Source: JABLTI01 sp035528035
GTDB taxonomy: Archaea > Asgardarchaeota > Heimdallarchaeia > JABLTI01
DNA: 64,000 bases
NCBI GenBank assembly: GCA_035528035.1
Contig: DATKZI010000012.1
Span: 1 to 64,000, forward strand
Reading direction: 5' to 3'
Below the pieces are notes generated by a model, which worked only from the letters and a program-made list of their open reading frames with translations, had not been told where the DNA came from and searched no databases. A program made the position numbers and the translations under genes. This document shows, piece after piece, positions 43,777 through 52,327 of this stretch (position 1 is its first letter; every line of letters starts with the position of its first letter).

Positions 43777-44723
43777 GACAACTCCAACATCCTAATAATT
43801 GCTTGTTCCGCTTTTTCGCGAACTTCGTCTGGTATTATAACTTCGAATTGCTTATATAATAATGAATCCCTTAGATTTTCAAGGTTTATCTTTTTCATAT
43901 TTCTACATATTGCAGTACTTTTCGCTAAAATAAATCTCTTTTCAGGATAGTCACGGTTTAGCCTATCAACCAAACCTTTCTCTGTTGCTACTATGATTAC
44001 TTTTGCCTCAGTTTCTTTGCCAAATTGCAACATTCCTGAGGTAGAACCTACATAATCAGCTATTTCTTGAATTTCGATATTGCACTCTGGATGCGCCATA
44101 ACAAGTGAATTAGGAAATTCTTCTTTGAGCTGTTTAATTGTTTTAAGATCAAATCGTCTATGAACAATACAATGACCATCTTCAGGAACTGGAATAACTT
44201 CCACATCAGGTATTTGTTTTTGAACATACTTCCCTAAATTACTATCAGGCCCAAAAATAACTTTCTTCGAATTTAGCTTCATAACAATTTGAGCAGCATT
44301 ACTACTTGTGCAAGTAATATCAGCAGCAGCTTTTGTTTCTGCTGTAGTATTAACATAAACAACCACAGGAACATTTGGATGTTTAATTCGAGCATTGGCA
44401 ATTAAATCGGGATCACATTGATTTGCTAGGGGACAGCCAGCATCAGCATTTGGTATAAGAACTTTAGTAGTTGGATTCAGTAGTTTAGCTGTCTCAGCCA
44501 TGAAATAAACACCAGCAAAAACTATCAAATCAGCATTTTTTATTTCTCGAGCGGCTTTAGCTAATCCTAACGAATCACCAATTAAATCAGCTAAATCTTG
44601 GATTTCTAATTCTTGGTAATAATGAGCTAAAATAATGGCATTCTTTTCTTTCTTTAGCGTTCTTATTTCTTCTGATAAAGAAGCAATCTCTTCGGGTGTG
44701 TATTTGGGCTGTAATATTTTCAT
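43773..44723 (-). CDS. nadA: Quinolinate synthase NadA
   Basis: Condenses iminoaspartate and dihydroxyacetone phosphate to quinolinate with a 4Fe-4S cluster. Three cysteines are in place: DAGCPLANQC, MAHPECN and STAICRNM. KNAIILAHYYQ, VFAGVYFMAETAKLLNP, YVNTTAETKA and VGSTSGML are typical. 316 residues. First gene of the nadA-nadC pair. Confidence 0.96.
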   Translation of the reverse strand: MKILQPKYTPEEIASLSEEIRTLKKEKNAIILAHYYQELEIQDLADLIGDSLGLAKAAREIKNADLIVFAGVYFMAETAKLLNPTTKVLIPNADAGCPLANQCDPDLIANARIKHPNVPVVVYVNTTAETKAAADITCTSSNAAQIVMKLNSKKVIFGPDSNLGKYVQKQIPDVEVIPVPEDGHCIVHRRFDLKTIKQLKEEFPNSLVMAHPECNIEIQEIADYVGSTSGMLQFGKETEAKVIIVATEKGLVDRLNRDYPEKRFILAKSTAICRNMKKINLENLRDSLLYKQFEVIIPDEVREKAEQAIIRMLELS

Positions 44724-44838
44724 GAAATAACGTCCGAGTATTTATCACTAAAAAGACATTATTTATCAAATTAAATTCTTCTATTAAGAACTTAACTAAA
44801 AATTGGAATAATAAAAAAAGAAACAAAATGAGAGTTGG

Positions 44839-45618
44839 TTAAACTCTCGCCATTCGGGCAATAACTTCGTCAACAGCAGCTATTAATCCATCTGTATTTC
44901 TGGATTCAAGCTCCTTAATTTTATCACGGTATTCTTTCTCTGTTAATTCAGAAACAGAATATCTTGCGAATAATTCTTCTTTAGATGAAGAAATCTCTTC
45001 TTTTTCATCAACTAGATTACGTCTAAATTGTTTTAGCTTGGCTTCTTCCTCATCAACTTGAGCTTTAGTGGCTTTTTCTTTTTCTTTATACTCTTTCTTT
45101 AAACGATCATATGTCGATTCTTGGATTCTACCTTCTTTGAAAATTTCCTCGAGCTTCTCTTGTCTTTCTCGCATTTCTATAACATCTTGGACAAGATTGA
45201 GAAGGGATAATGAGGCCATTACCTTTCGTTTCTCTTCAATATCTTTTTCAAAACTGGTTATATCAGTATTGATTTTTTTGAGTTGAGTGTTATAATCTTT
45301 TTCGGTAATCTCTTCTTCTACACGGAATTTGATCTCAAGAGTATCTTTGTCTTTCTTTAAAGTTTCAATTTGCTTTTGAATAGGAATGATCTCTGAAAGA
45401 ACAAGCAAAGATTCCTCCTCTTCTTTTGAAAGCTCTACCTTAACCTTTGGTTCAGGTCGTATTTCTTCTCTTGGGCTGTATGTATCTTCCACGAATCTAT
45501 CTTCATAAGTTTGATCAGTCACAACTTGTTCTTTAACCTCGATCTTCGTACCACAAGATCGGCAGAATTTTGCTCCAGGAATTACTCGAGCACCACAACG
45601 TGAACAATATTTTACCAT
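44839..45618 (-). CDS. Zinc-ribbon protein with long coiled coil
   Basis: The first 25 residues are a double CxxC zinc ribbon (YCSRCGARV ... FCRSCGTK). From about residue 65 to the end it is nearly all charged helix in heptad patterns (for example IQKQIETLKKDKDTLEIKF), likely a long antiparallel coiled coil. No membrane segment. Function unknown; zinc ribbon plus coiled coil is common in archaeal proteins of unknown role. ATG at 45618. Gene is alone. Confidence 0.65.
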   Translation of the reverse strand: MVKYCSRCGARVIPGAKFCRSCGTKIEVKEQVVTDQTYEDRFVEDTYSPREEIRPEPKVKVELSKEEEESLLVLSEIIPIQKQIETLKKDKDTLEIKFRVEEEITEKDYNTQLKKINTDITSFEKDIEEKRKVMASLSLLNLVQDVIEMRERQEKLEEIFKEGRIQESTYDRLKKEYKEKEKATKAQVDEEEAKLKQFRRNLVDEKEEISSSKEELFARYSVSELTEKEYRDKIKELESRNTDGLIAAVDEVIARMARV

Positions 45619-45918
45619 TTTGGGACCTACCTTAAATTAAATTGTATGTTAATTATACTGTGATGTACTCTTATTTATTATTATGTTAATATTATTAACT
45701 AAAAAGAATAACTAAAGAGCTTATTATTTTAGAAAGTGATTATGGTATTTTTTGTCTAATAATTAAGATAACTATTTGATAAATTAAACATATGTGTTAG
45801 AAAATGGTCAATTCCACCCTAACGTAATGCTAATATATTAAACTTTAAAGCTAAAATTAATGAGTATTAACAAATCATAAGTTAACTTAGCAAGAGTTAT
45901 CGTTTGAGAAATGCAGTT
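45619..45918. other. 300-base AT-rich intergenic region
   Basis: Divergent promoter region between the zinc-ribbon/coiled-coil gene (minus) and the PRC-barrel/HEAT gene (plus). I see no open frame, tRNA or repeat worth calling. Confidence 0.5.
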
Positions 45919-47742
45919 ATGGCGGAAAAGAAAGAAACCGATAAATCATCTGTCCAATTGAGTGTAGATTCTGATTTAGAGGGCAAATTAATTATTGATT
46001 CTAACGGTCAAGAAATAGGCAAATGTAAAGCTATCAATATAGGTGATGATGGTCAAATTGGTTTGCTTTTTGAGACCACAATTAATGGCAAGACAGTTGT
46101 ACCTGTAAAAACTATTCCATACAGTGCAATTAGTAAGATAACAGATGTAATTGAGTTAAGGGTACCTATCAATATCAAAATAGCTCAATCTATTGATGAA
46201 ATTAAAAAACCTGATGAAATAAACGAAATAGATCTTCAGAGTACCGAAGATAAAAAGAAAGACGAAAAAGAAGAAAGTGCAACAATTATAACGGAAGCAG
46301 CCAAAGAAATAACTGAAGCAAAAGAAGTTATAGAAGAACCTAAAGAAGATAAAATACCAAAAGAAGTAATAAAATCAGTCGCACCTATAAATGAAAAAAT
46401 GCCTATGCAACCTGAGAAATTAATAGGCATTGCTACTAAAACAATAAAATCGGATGCTACACAACAACTTTCCAAAGCATTGGATGAAGAAGTGGAAGAA
46501 GAAGAAAAACCAGAAGTGGTTCTAGAGGATTTAAAAGAAAATTATTCCTTACCAGAAATTCAAGAAATAATGAGAGGATTAGAAAATTGGATTAAAAAAT
46601 TGGATCGATTATTCAAACTCTTGTCTGGTGGAAAGGCGACTGAAAAAATTGAAGCAATTAAAGCATTAACTTCTTTAACAAAAATATCCCCTGAATTAGG
46701 TTTAAGTTTAATACCAAAAATGATGAAATTAAATGATGAACCTCAACAAAATGTAAGACTAGCTGTTGCTCAACAACTTGAATATATTGGTGAAACAAAT
46801 CCTAATTTATTCAAAGGTTATTTCTTAGAAATTCTTGAAAATGCTTATGAAGAACCAATAGAGGAAATTAGGGAACATTTGGTTAAAGCACTCCATAATA
46901 TTGCTATAAGGATACCAGAAAGTGTAGTGGATGGTTTAGAAGATTTTTTGGAAGAAGTGATTGTTGGTAAAAGAGTACCAGAGGTTCCAAATAAAGTATT
47001 ACATGATGCTACATTGAAAGTTGTATCGGGTAATTTCCATTTAACTAGAATAGCTATTAGTGTAAGATTGAAGATTATAGCTAAGGGAGGAAAATTAGCC
47101 GCAAGATGCGTAGAGGAACTTGAAGATTATAATGCAACATTGATAGGTTTAACAATAATTGAGAATTTCTCTTATGATGAAGCAGAAAAATTGCTCAAAG
47201 ACACAGCCTTCAAAAAACTTGGAGCAATTTTCTTAGAATTTATCCAACAAATGTTGGAAGCTTATAAGGATGGTTCATTCAATCTTTTAGAAGAAGTAGT
47301 TGATAAAAAAATAGAAGTTCCAACCACTGTTATAGAAAAATTCTTTGAAATCAAGATTAATAAAACACTTGAGGGTATGAAAAATGTCCCTCTAGAGGTA
47401 TTCAAAGAGAATAGTATCGTATCAGAGGAAGAGGCCGAACAAATAATATATCGACTTGTAGTCCAAAAAAGAATCAAAGCTGCAATTTCAATGAATAATG
47501 GACGAGCTTTCATTACTGCTTGTGAAACCGAAGAATTAAATGAAAAGGAAATCAAGGAAACACCAGTTGAAAAACCAAAAGCAACACCAAAGAAAACAAC
47601 AGCTACATCGAAACCTAAAACTACTACCACAGAGAAATCATCAACGGCAGCTACAACCAAAACAACGGCCAAAAAACCTACGACCACAACAAAAACAGCC
47701 ACTACGGGAACAAAAAAGCAAACTGATACAAAGAAAAATTGA
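45919..47742 (+). CDS. PRC-barrel, HEAT-like repeat protein with Lys/Thr-rich tail
   Basis: About 607 residues in four parts: a PRC-barrel at the N-terminus (DLEGKLIIDSNGQEIGKCKAI and onward to ~80), an acidic linker, a HEAT/armadillo-like helical region (~200-430, with LRLAVAQQLEYIGETN- and LVKALHNIA-type helices), a winged-helix-like segment (ENSIVSEEEAEQIIYRLVVQKRI), and a ~60-residue tail of Lys, Thr, Ala and Ser. PRC-barrels occur in RimM and photosynthetic reaction centre H; archaeal PRC proteins act in cell division (CdpB). No family known to me has all these parts. ATG at 45919 is preferred; TTG at 45904 is possible. Confidence 0.6.
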   Translation: MAEKKETDKSSVQLSVDSDLEGKLIIDSNGQEIGKCKAINIGDDGQIGLLFETTINGKTVVPVKTIPYSAISKITDVIELRVPINIKIAQSIDEIKKPDEINEIDLQSTEDKKKDEKEESATIITEAAKEITEAKEVIEEPKEDKIPKEVIKSVAPINEKMPMQPEKLIGIATKTIKSDATQQLSKALDEEVEEEEKPEVVLEDLKENYSLPEIQEIMRGLENWIKKLDRLFKLLSGGKATEKIEAIKALTSLTKISPELGLSLIPKMMKLNDEPQQNVRLAVAQQLEYIGETNPNLFKGYFLEILENAYEEPIEEIREHLVKALHNIAIRIPESVVDGLEDFLEEVIVGKRVPEVPNKVLHDATLKVVSGNFHLTRIAISVRLKIIAKGGKLAARCVEELEDYNATLIGLTIIENFSYDEAEKLLKDTAFKKLGAIFLEFIQQMLEAYKDGSFNLLEEVVDKKIEVPTTVIEKFFEIKINKTLEGMKNVPLEVFKENSIVSEEEAEQIIYRLVVQKRIKAAISMNNGRAFITACETEELNEKEIKETPVEKPKATPKKTTATSKPKTTTTEKSSTAATTKTTAKKPTTTTKTATTGTKKQTDTKKN

Positions 47743-47841
47743 ATCAATATTTTTAAAAAGAGAGGAATTTCGCTATTAGCAAAAACACTTAAATAGAAAA
47801 TGATTTGATTGAAAGTCATTCTAAAAACGGAGAAAGAAACA

Positions 47842-48003
47842 ATGCCCGTAGCTGATCCTGAGAAACGAGAACTCGCACGAAAAAAACTACTTTACGTTCA
47901 AATATGTAGAAAGTGTTATGCTAGAAATGCTTTACGCGCTAAAAAATGTCGCAAATGTGGTTCTACTAGATTACGAATGAAGAACCGTGAAAGCAAAGGA
48001 TAA
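47842..48003 (+). CDS. rpl40e: Ribosomal protein eL40
   Basis: Zinc-knuckle large-subunit protein (53 residues); in eukaryotes it is the ubiquitin fusion UbL40. Sequence marks are VADPEKRELARKK and QICRKCYARN ... KKCRKCGSTRLRMKNRE with four cysteines. The ATG at 47842 gives the standard N-terminus; upstream in-frame codons back to 47809 are not needed. Separate promoter likely. Confidence 0.95.
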   Translation: MPVADPEKRELARKKLLYVQICRKCYARNALRAKKCRKCGSTRLRMKNRESKG

Positions 48004-48166
48004 AGTATTAGCTTACTTGTTCTTCTTTCATTTTATCTGTTATTATTACTTGTTCTTTTAGTCTTTAAATTAAAGATGTTTTTGATTTTTACTTGATGAT
48101 CATTTGATATTATATTCGTATATCATCATTTAAATGTTAAAATACTTAGAATTATTATGAAAAAAA

Positions 48167-49156
48167 TTGAAGCTTAAAAAATCTGATGATAATAAGATTC
48201 GAACTGAATTTGTCATTCGAACAACGAAAAGGAAAGGGCAGAAGGTTTTGGAGAAATTAAAAGAAAAAGATCTCTACGATAATTCTAGAAAAATAATAAT
48301 AGAAAAAAATAAACTTTTGATTCCTGTTAAAGGAAAAATAAAAGGAGCAAAACGAAAAAACCTACCAATACGATTTCATCTTAGTAATTTGCGGAAGAAA
48401 TTTGGTTTGCAATCATTTGATATCATTGGGGAAATTATTGTTCTTTTCATTCCACAGAATAAACTTGAACAAAAAAATGAAATTGGTAATTTCTTAATGG
48501 CTCTATACCCTCATGTAAAAGCTGTTTATCGCGAGGTGGCAGAAGCAACAGGAAATTTTAGAATTCAAACAAAGGAACTTATCGCGGGAGAAGGATCAGA
48601 AACAATTCACAAAGAAAATAAATTAAAATTGAAACTTGATGTAACTAAGGTCTTTTTTTCACCAAGACAAGTAACTGAACGAGAGGAATTAGTTAAACAT
48701 ATTCGAAAAGGAGATAGGATTTGTGTCTTCTTTTCTGGGATTGGTCCCATACCAATTTATCTAGCAGAATTCTCAGAAGCAGAAAAAATTGTTGGTATAG
48801 AATTAAATGAAATTGCTCACAGATTTGCTTTGGAAAATCTTGAACTTAATGGCATTAGTAATGTTGAATTGATAAATGGTGATGTTAGAACAGTTGTCCC
48901 AGAGCTAATTCAAAAGGAACTTTTTGATATAGTGATCATGCCATCACCTAAGAATAGTGAAAGTTTTTTGGACGTAGCAAAATTAGCTATTAAACCTAAA
49001 GGAAAACTAATCTGTTATGAAACTATTTCAGAAAAATTGCTTGAGAATAAAATAGCTGAATTAGAGAAAACAGGATTTATTGTTAAACATGTAAAGAAAA
49101 GTATGGAAATAGCTCCTAGAGAATGGCGGTTTATTATTACAACTATAAAAAGTTAG
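48167..49156 (+). CDS. Trm5-like class I methyltransferase
   Basis: COG2520 family, 329 residues, similar in layout to tRNA (guanine37-N1)-methyltransferase Trm5 and its wyosine-pathway relatives. The N-terminal D1/D2-like region is Lys-rich. SAM motifs: VTEREELVKHIRKGDRICVFFSGIGPIPIYLAE, IVGIELNEIAHRFALENLELNG and NGDVR. Trm5 has N-L/P-P (motif IV) where this protein has IVIMPSPKNSESFLD, so the catalytic Asn-Pro is changed. It may be a paralogue with a different target. TTG start at 48167. Confidence 0.7.
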   Translation: MKLKKSDDNKIRTEFVIRTTKRKGQKVLEKLKEKDLYDNSRKIIIEKNKLLIPVKGKIKGAKRKNLPIRFHLSNLRKKFGLQSFDIIGEIIVLFIPQNKLEQKNEIGNFLMALYPHVKAVYREVAEATGNFRIQTKELIAGEGSETIHKENKLKLKLDVTKVFFSPRQVTEREELVKHIRKGDRICVFFSGIGPIPIYLAEFSEAEKIVGIELNEIAHRFALENLELNGISNVELINGDVRTVVPELIQKELFDIVIMPSPKNSESFLDVAKLAIKPKGKLICYETISEKLLENKIAELEKTGFIVKHVKKSMEIAPREWRFIITTIKS

Positions 49157-49191
49157 AATGAAGAATTTTATTTATAGAAAATTATTCACCA

Positions 49192-49214
49192 AACCTTGAT
49201 TTATTATCAAGGTT
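49192..49214 (+). terminator. Hairpin terminator after the Trm5-like gene
   Basis: Nine-bp stem (AACCTTGAT/ATCAAGGTT) with a 5-base loop, followed by a run of T at 49217-49230. Confidence 0.7.
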
Positions 49215-49342
49215 AATTTTTTCTTTTTTTCATTAATGATAAAATGTTGCCAAAATAGTTATTAGATTATGAAAATAGAGGAAAAGTGAAAAATAGCTGA
49301 CAAAAAATTCATAAAGAAAAATTAAAAAGAAAACTCAAGCAA

Positions 49343-49419
49343 GTGCGATTGGTCTAGCCTGGTATGACGCTAGCTTCACTAGCTGGAGGCCGCCGGTCCA
49401 AATCCGGCATCGCACACCA
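49343..49419 (+). tRNA. tRNA-Val (CAC)
   Basis: A complete cloverleaf: acceptor stem gtgcgat/atcgcac (7 bp), D arm with A14, G18-G19 and A21, anticodon stem ctagc/gctgg with loop ttcacta (anticodon CAC), five-base variable loop, T stem gccgg/ccggc, discriminator A and an encoded CCA. Two unusual bases: C at position 55 of the T loop (tccaaat instead of ttcaaat) and T at position 37. No intron. The 3' end, from the T loop through CCA, recurs at 52237. Confidence 0.85.
49400..49419 (+). repeat. attL-like direct repeat, 3' end of tRNA-Val
   Basis: The last 20 bases of the tRNA gene (T loop, T stem, acceptor strand, CCA) occur again without mismatch at 52237-52256 in the same direction. After one mismatch another 4 bases (ttct) also match. 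Such a pair is the mark left by integrases that target tRNA 3' ends. Confidence 0.7.
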
Positions 49420-49482
49420 CTTCTTTGAGCACTTTTCAAGAAACTATTTTAGAAAGATAGAATAAGAAAGTAGAAAGAATTC

Positions 49483-52089
49483 TTATTTTTCACTTTCCAC
49501 CATTGATTCGAGTTTATCTATTCGATCTTTTAATTCTCGATTGTCTTTTTGCATTTCTTCAACTGCTTTCTGCAATGATTTCAATTTGTTATTATCCTTT
49601 TTACTTGTGAGACTTCTTATTACCACTTTTGTTGCTCGCTTATAATGTGATAAACAAGTCATATTTTCAAATTGCTGTATTGTGCTAATAAGCGAAGAAT
49701 CACCAAAATCCTTTATTGCTGATAATGCAAAGTATTGAACCCTTCTTGATTTGTCATTAAGAAGTATTTTCACCAAATATTGCTTTATTTCTGGGTGTTC
49801 TTTTTTGAATTTCTTCCCTAATATACCAAGAGCAGCTACTGCATCCCAACGAATAAAATCAGGTATACCAACTTCAGTGTAGAGCAATATTTTCTCTAAA
49901 GCTTCAAGTTTTTCTAGAGCTGCTAATCCATTTACAAATCCACGGGTTATAATAAATAAACGGCTGGTATCTTTTGCGGGTATTTTTTTCAACAGAACAT
50001 CTAAAGCATTTTCATGTTTTACTTTTCCAATAGAAGTAGCAGCATTTGACACCACGAAATCTGATTCTGTATCCGATAGCATGTTCACCAAGGCATTATG
50101 TGCTTTCTCGTTTTGATAGAAATTGCCTAGAGCTGCAGCTATCGCACTTCGGGCACGACAATTTTCAAGTTTTACAGCAGCTAGTAACCCTTCTAATGCG
50201 AGCTCCGTTTTTAGATTGCCAAGTACTTTTGCTATTTCTACTTGTACCCCCCAAAAACTCTCGGTTAGTAAAGCGCTATTTAGAGCTTTAACAGCTTTTC
50301 TTGTCGCTTTTTTGCCTAATGCTTGTGCAGCTTTTATTCTCGAGATGATGTTTGTCCCATTTGTCAATTGGCTTATCCACATTTCAGTTGGTTTCTCAAT
50401 TGAGGCATCCATAAGTACTGTATAGTCAGGATCGATTTCTATCATCTTAGGTGTTTCATTTACACTATAATAGAATGTGTGTATCCTTTCATTGACCATT
50501 TCCTCGTATCTCTTTTGAGAGCCATCATTATTTGTTACTTTTACTACAAATGGAAATTTGAATGCTTTTGGAGTAGCAACCTGGTTTTGTGTTTGCTCGA
50601 TTCTTACCATTACTTTGTTCGAGTCAGACTCATAATTGACTTTGATGGTAACCTCGGGGTATCCAGCTTGTATAAACCATTGATCAAAGAACCAATCAAA
50701 ATCATTTCCGGTAATGTCTTCAAAAGCTCTTTGATAATCAATTGTTTCCACATTTTTGTAGGCGTGTTTTGTTAAAATATGCCCTAAAACTTCCCACCAG
50801 ATTTTTTCACCAACAAGGTGTTTGAGCATATAATATCTCCATGCTGCTCCGGGATACAAATGAGCATCAAAAACATCAAAACCCCATTCCCATTTACGTT
50901 GAACTATGGGTCTGCGGTATTTGTTTTTGTCCTCATTGAAATAGGACTCCTGTTTCTCTAATTGCTCGTAAAGGTATTCATCTTCTCCCAAATCGTGCTT
51001 TTTCCACTCATTCTGTAATTGAGTAGCTCCGCCTTCGTTGATCCATCCATGGGACCAAGATTTACAGGTTATGAGATCACCAATCCATTGATGTACTAAT
51101 TCGTGAGCGACTAAACCATCACTGGTATATTCTTTGTGAGTTTTTTCATCATGAAAGATATTATCAGTTAGGGTTGTAACGCTAATATTTTCCATCCCGC
51201 CCATTACAAAATTACTAATAGCAACTTGACCATATTTATCCCAAGGGTATTTTACAGCAAATTTCTTGCTGAAAAAGTCAATCATTTCAGGAGTTTTACC
51301 TAAACTACGATAGACAGTTTCCTTATCCCATTTCTTCTCAGCGTAATAAATAACATCAAGTTCACCAAGTTTCTCCACGTAAACATTGAAATCGCCTATT
51401 GCTAATGTTATCAAATAAGCAGGTGTTGGTTTTTCTTGAAACCAATGAAACGTCTCAGTTTTATCCTTGTTTTGTTTGCGTTCTTTGAGAACACCATTTG
51501 AAACAGCATAGTAACCACTTGGAACGGTTACAATCATTTCTACAGGGAATTTATGACTAGGATGATCATAAATAGGGATCAAAAACCTAGAGTAGTTATC
51601 TTGGAATTGTGTCCAAAATTGGTACCCATTTTCTGGAAAATTAGCGTTAGGTCTTTCAAAGAATCCCCCAGTACATGGTTGATGTATTTCATAACTAATA
51701 GTAAGTACTACTTTTGCTCCTTCGTTAAGCTCATCTTTTAATTTAATAATTAGTGAATGCTCATCATTATTACTATTAAATGATAGATTGTTGCCTATCT
51801 GGTCTGATATTTTTACAATATCGATATTTACTGCATGAAGCTTAATAGACGTTAGATTTGCTACTTTTGAGGTTATAGTCATCTCATTTACTGCAATAAT
51901 AGTAGCTTGCTCAAGATCCACTTTCCATTTCATCTTAAGATGGTTAATGAAATAGGGTCTTGTTGGTTGCCATTGCTCAATCGATTCTGGAAAAGTAAAC
52001 TCTTCTCGATCAGCAAGTAAATATATGCTTTCAGCTTCCTTAAAACTCCCTCTTTGTAATAACCGCAAATACTCTTGAAAATTGGTCAT
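49483..52089 (-). CDS. M1-family aminopeptidase with C-terminal HEAT repeats
   Basis: Zinc aminopeptidase of about 868 residues. FVMGGMENISVTTLTD (exopeptidase GxMEN motif) and VAHELVHQWIGDLI with NEGGAT downstream give the HExxH..E zinc site. The N-terminal beta domain, the catalytic domain and a beta-sandwich (to ~575) are followed by ~5 HEAT repeats and a short coiled coil. No signal peptide, so it is cytosolic, trimming peptides such as proteasome products. ATG at 52089 (behind AAGGA) is preferred over ATG at 52122. It is the only gene between the two copies of the tRNA-Val 3' end. Confidence 0.9.
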   Translation of the reverse strand: MTNFQEYLRLLQRGSFKEAESIYLLADREEFTFPESIEQWQPTRPYFINHLKMKWKVDLEQATIIAVNEMTITSKVANLTSIKLHAVNIDIVKISDQIGNNLSFNSNNDEHSLIIKLKDELNEGAKVVLTISYEIHQPCTGGFFERPNANFPENGYQFWTQFQDNYSRFLIPIYDHPSHKFPVEMIVTVPSGYYAVSNGVLKERKQNKDKTETFHWFQEKPTPAYLITLAIGDFNVYVEKLGELDVIYYAEKKWDKETVYRSLGKTPEMIDFFSKKFAVKYPWDKYGQVAISNFVMGGMENISVTTLTDNIFHDEKTHKEYTSDGLVAHELVHQWIGDLITCKSWSHGWINEGGATQLQNEWKKHDLGEDEYLYEQLEKQESYFNEDKNKYRRPIVQRKWEWGFDVFDAHLYPGAAWRYYMLKHLVGEKIWWEVLGHILTKHAYKNVETIDYQRAFEDITGNDFDWFFDQWFIQAGYPEVTIKVNYESDSNKVMVRIEQTQNQVATPKAFKFPFVVKVTNNDGSQKRYEEMVNERIHTFYYSVNETPKMIEIDPDYTVLMDASIEKPTEMWISQLTNGTNIISRIKAAQALGKKATRKAVKALNSALLTESFWGVQVEIAKVLGNLKTELALEGLLAAVKLENCRARSAIAAALGNFYQNEKAHNALVNMLSDTESDFVVSNAATSIGKVKHENALDVLLKKIPAKDTSRLFIITRGFVNGLAALEKLEALEKILLYTEVGIPDFIRWDAVAALGILGKKFKKEHPEIKQYLVKILLNDKSRRVQYFALSAIKDFGDSSLISTIQQFENMTCLSHYKRATKVVIRSLTSKKDNNKLKSLQKAVEEMQKDNRELKDRIDKLESMVESEK

Positions 52090-52236
52090 ATGAATTCCTT
52101 CGTTAGTAAAAATATCATTCATATTTTCTTTTAAAATTATTTAGGATAGATTGATAAGAAATAAAGAACTGCGAATTATTAGTCTTCATACCTCTATTCT
52201 CATTAATCTTATTTACAGAGAATTTAGTATAATAGT

Positions 52237-52256
52237 AAATCCGGCATCGCACACCA
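52237..52256 (+). repeat. attR-like copy of the tRNA-Val 3' end
   Basis: Exact 20-base copy of 49400-49419, 2837 bases downstream. The bases before it show no tRNA resemblance, so it is not a second tRNA gene. It lies in the 205-base gap between the divergent aminopeptidase and amidohydrolase genes. Confidence 0.7.
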
Positions 52257-52327
52257 ATTCTAATATTTTATATCAAATCTACAAAATTAGTCTAAAAATT
52301 CACTATGGTTTCCAATAAATTAATTAA

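Noticed and set aside
47262..47819. 185-residue minus-strand open frame with Val/Phe runs
   Set aside because: Antisense to the Lys/Thr-rich end of the PRC-barrel/HEAT gene; the apparent hydrophobic runs come from the reverse complement of Thr/Lys codons.
49371..49381. Reading the tRNA anticodon as TTC (Glu) or TCA (selenocysteine)
   Set aside because: These need a shifted loop whose stem does not pair; only the CAC reading gives a five-pair anticodon stem.
52237..52256. Second tRNA-Val gene
   Set aside because: Only the T-loop-to-CCA end is present; the bases upstream form no D or anticodon arm.
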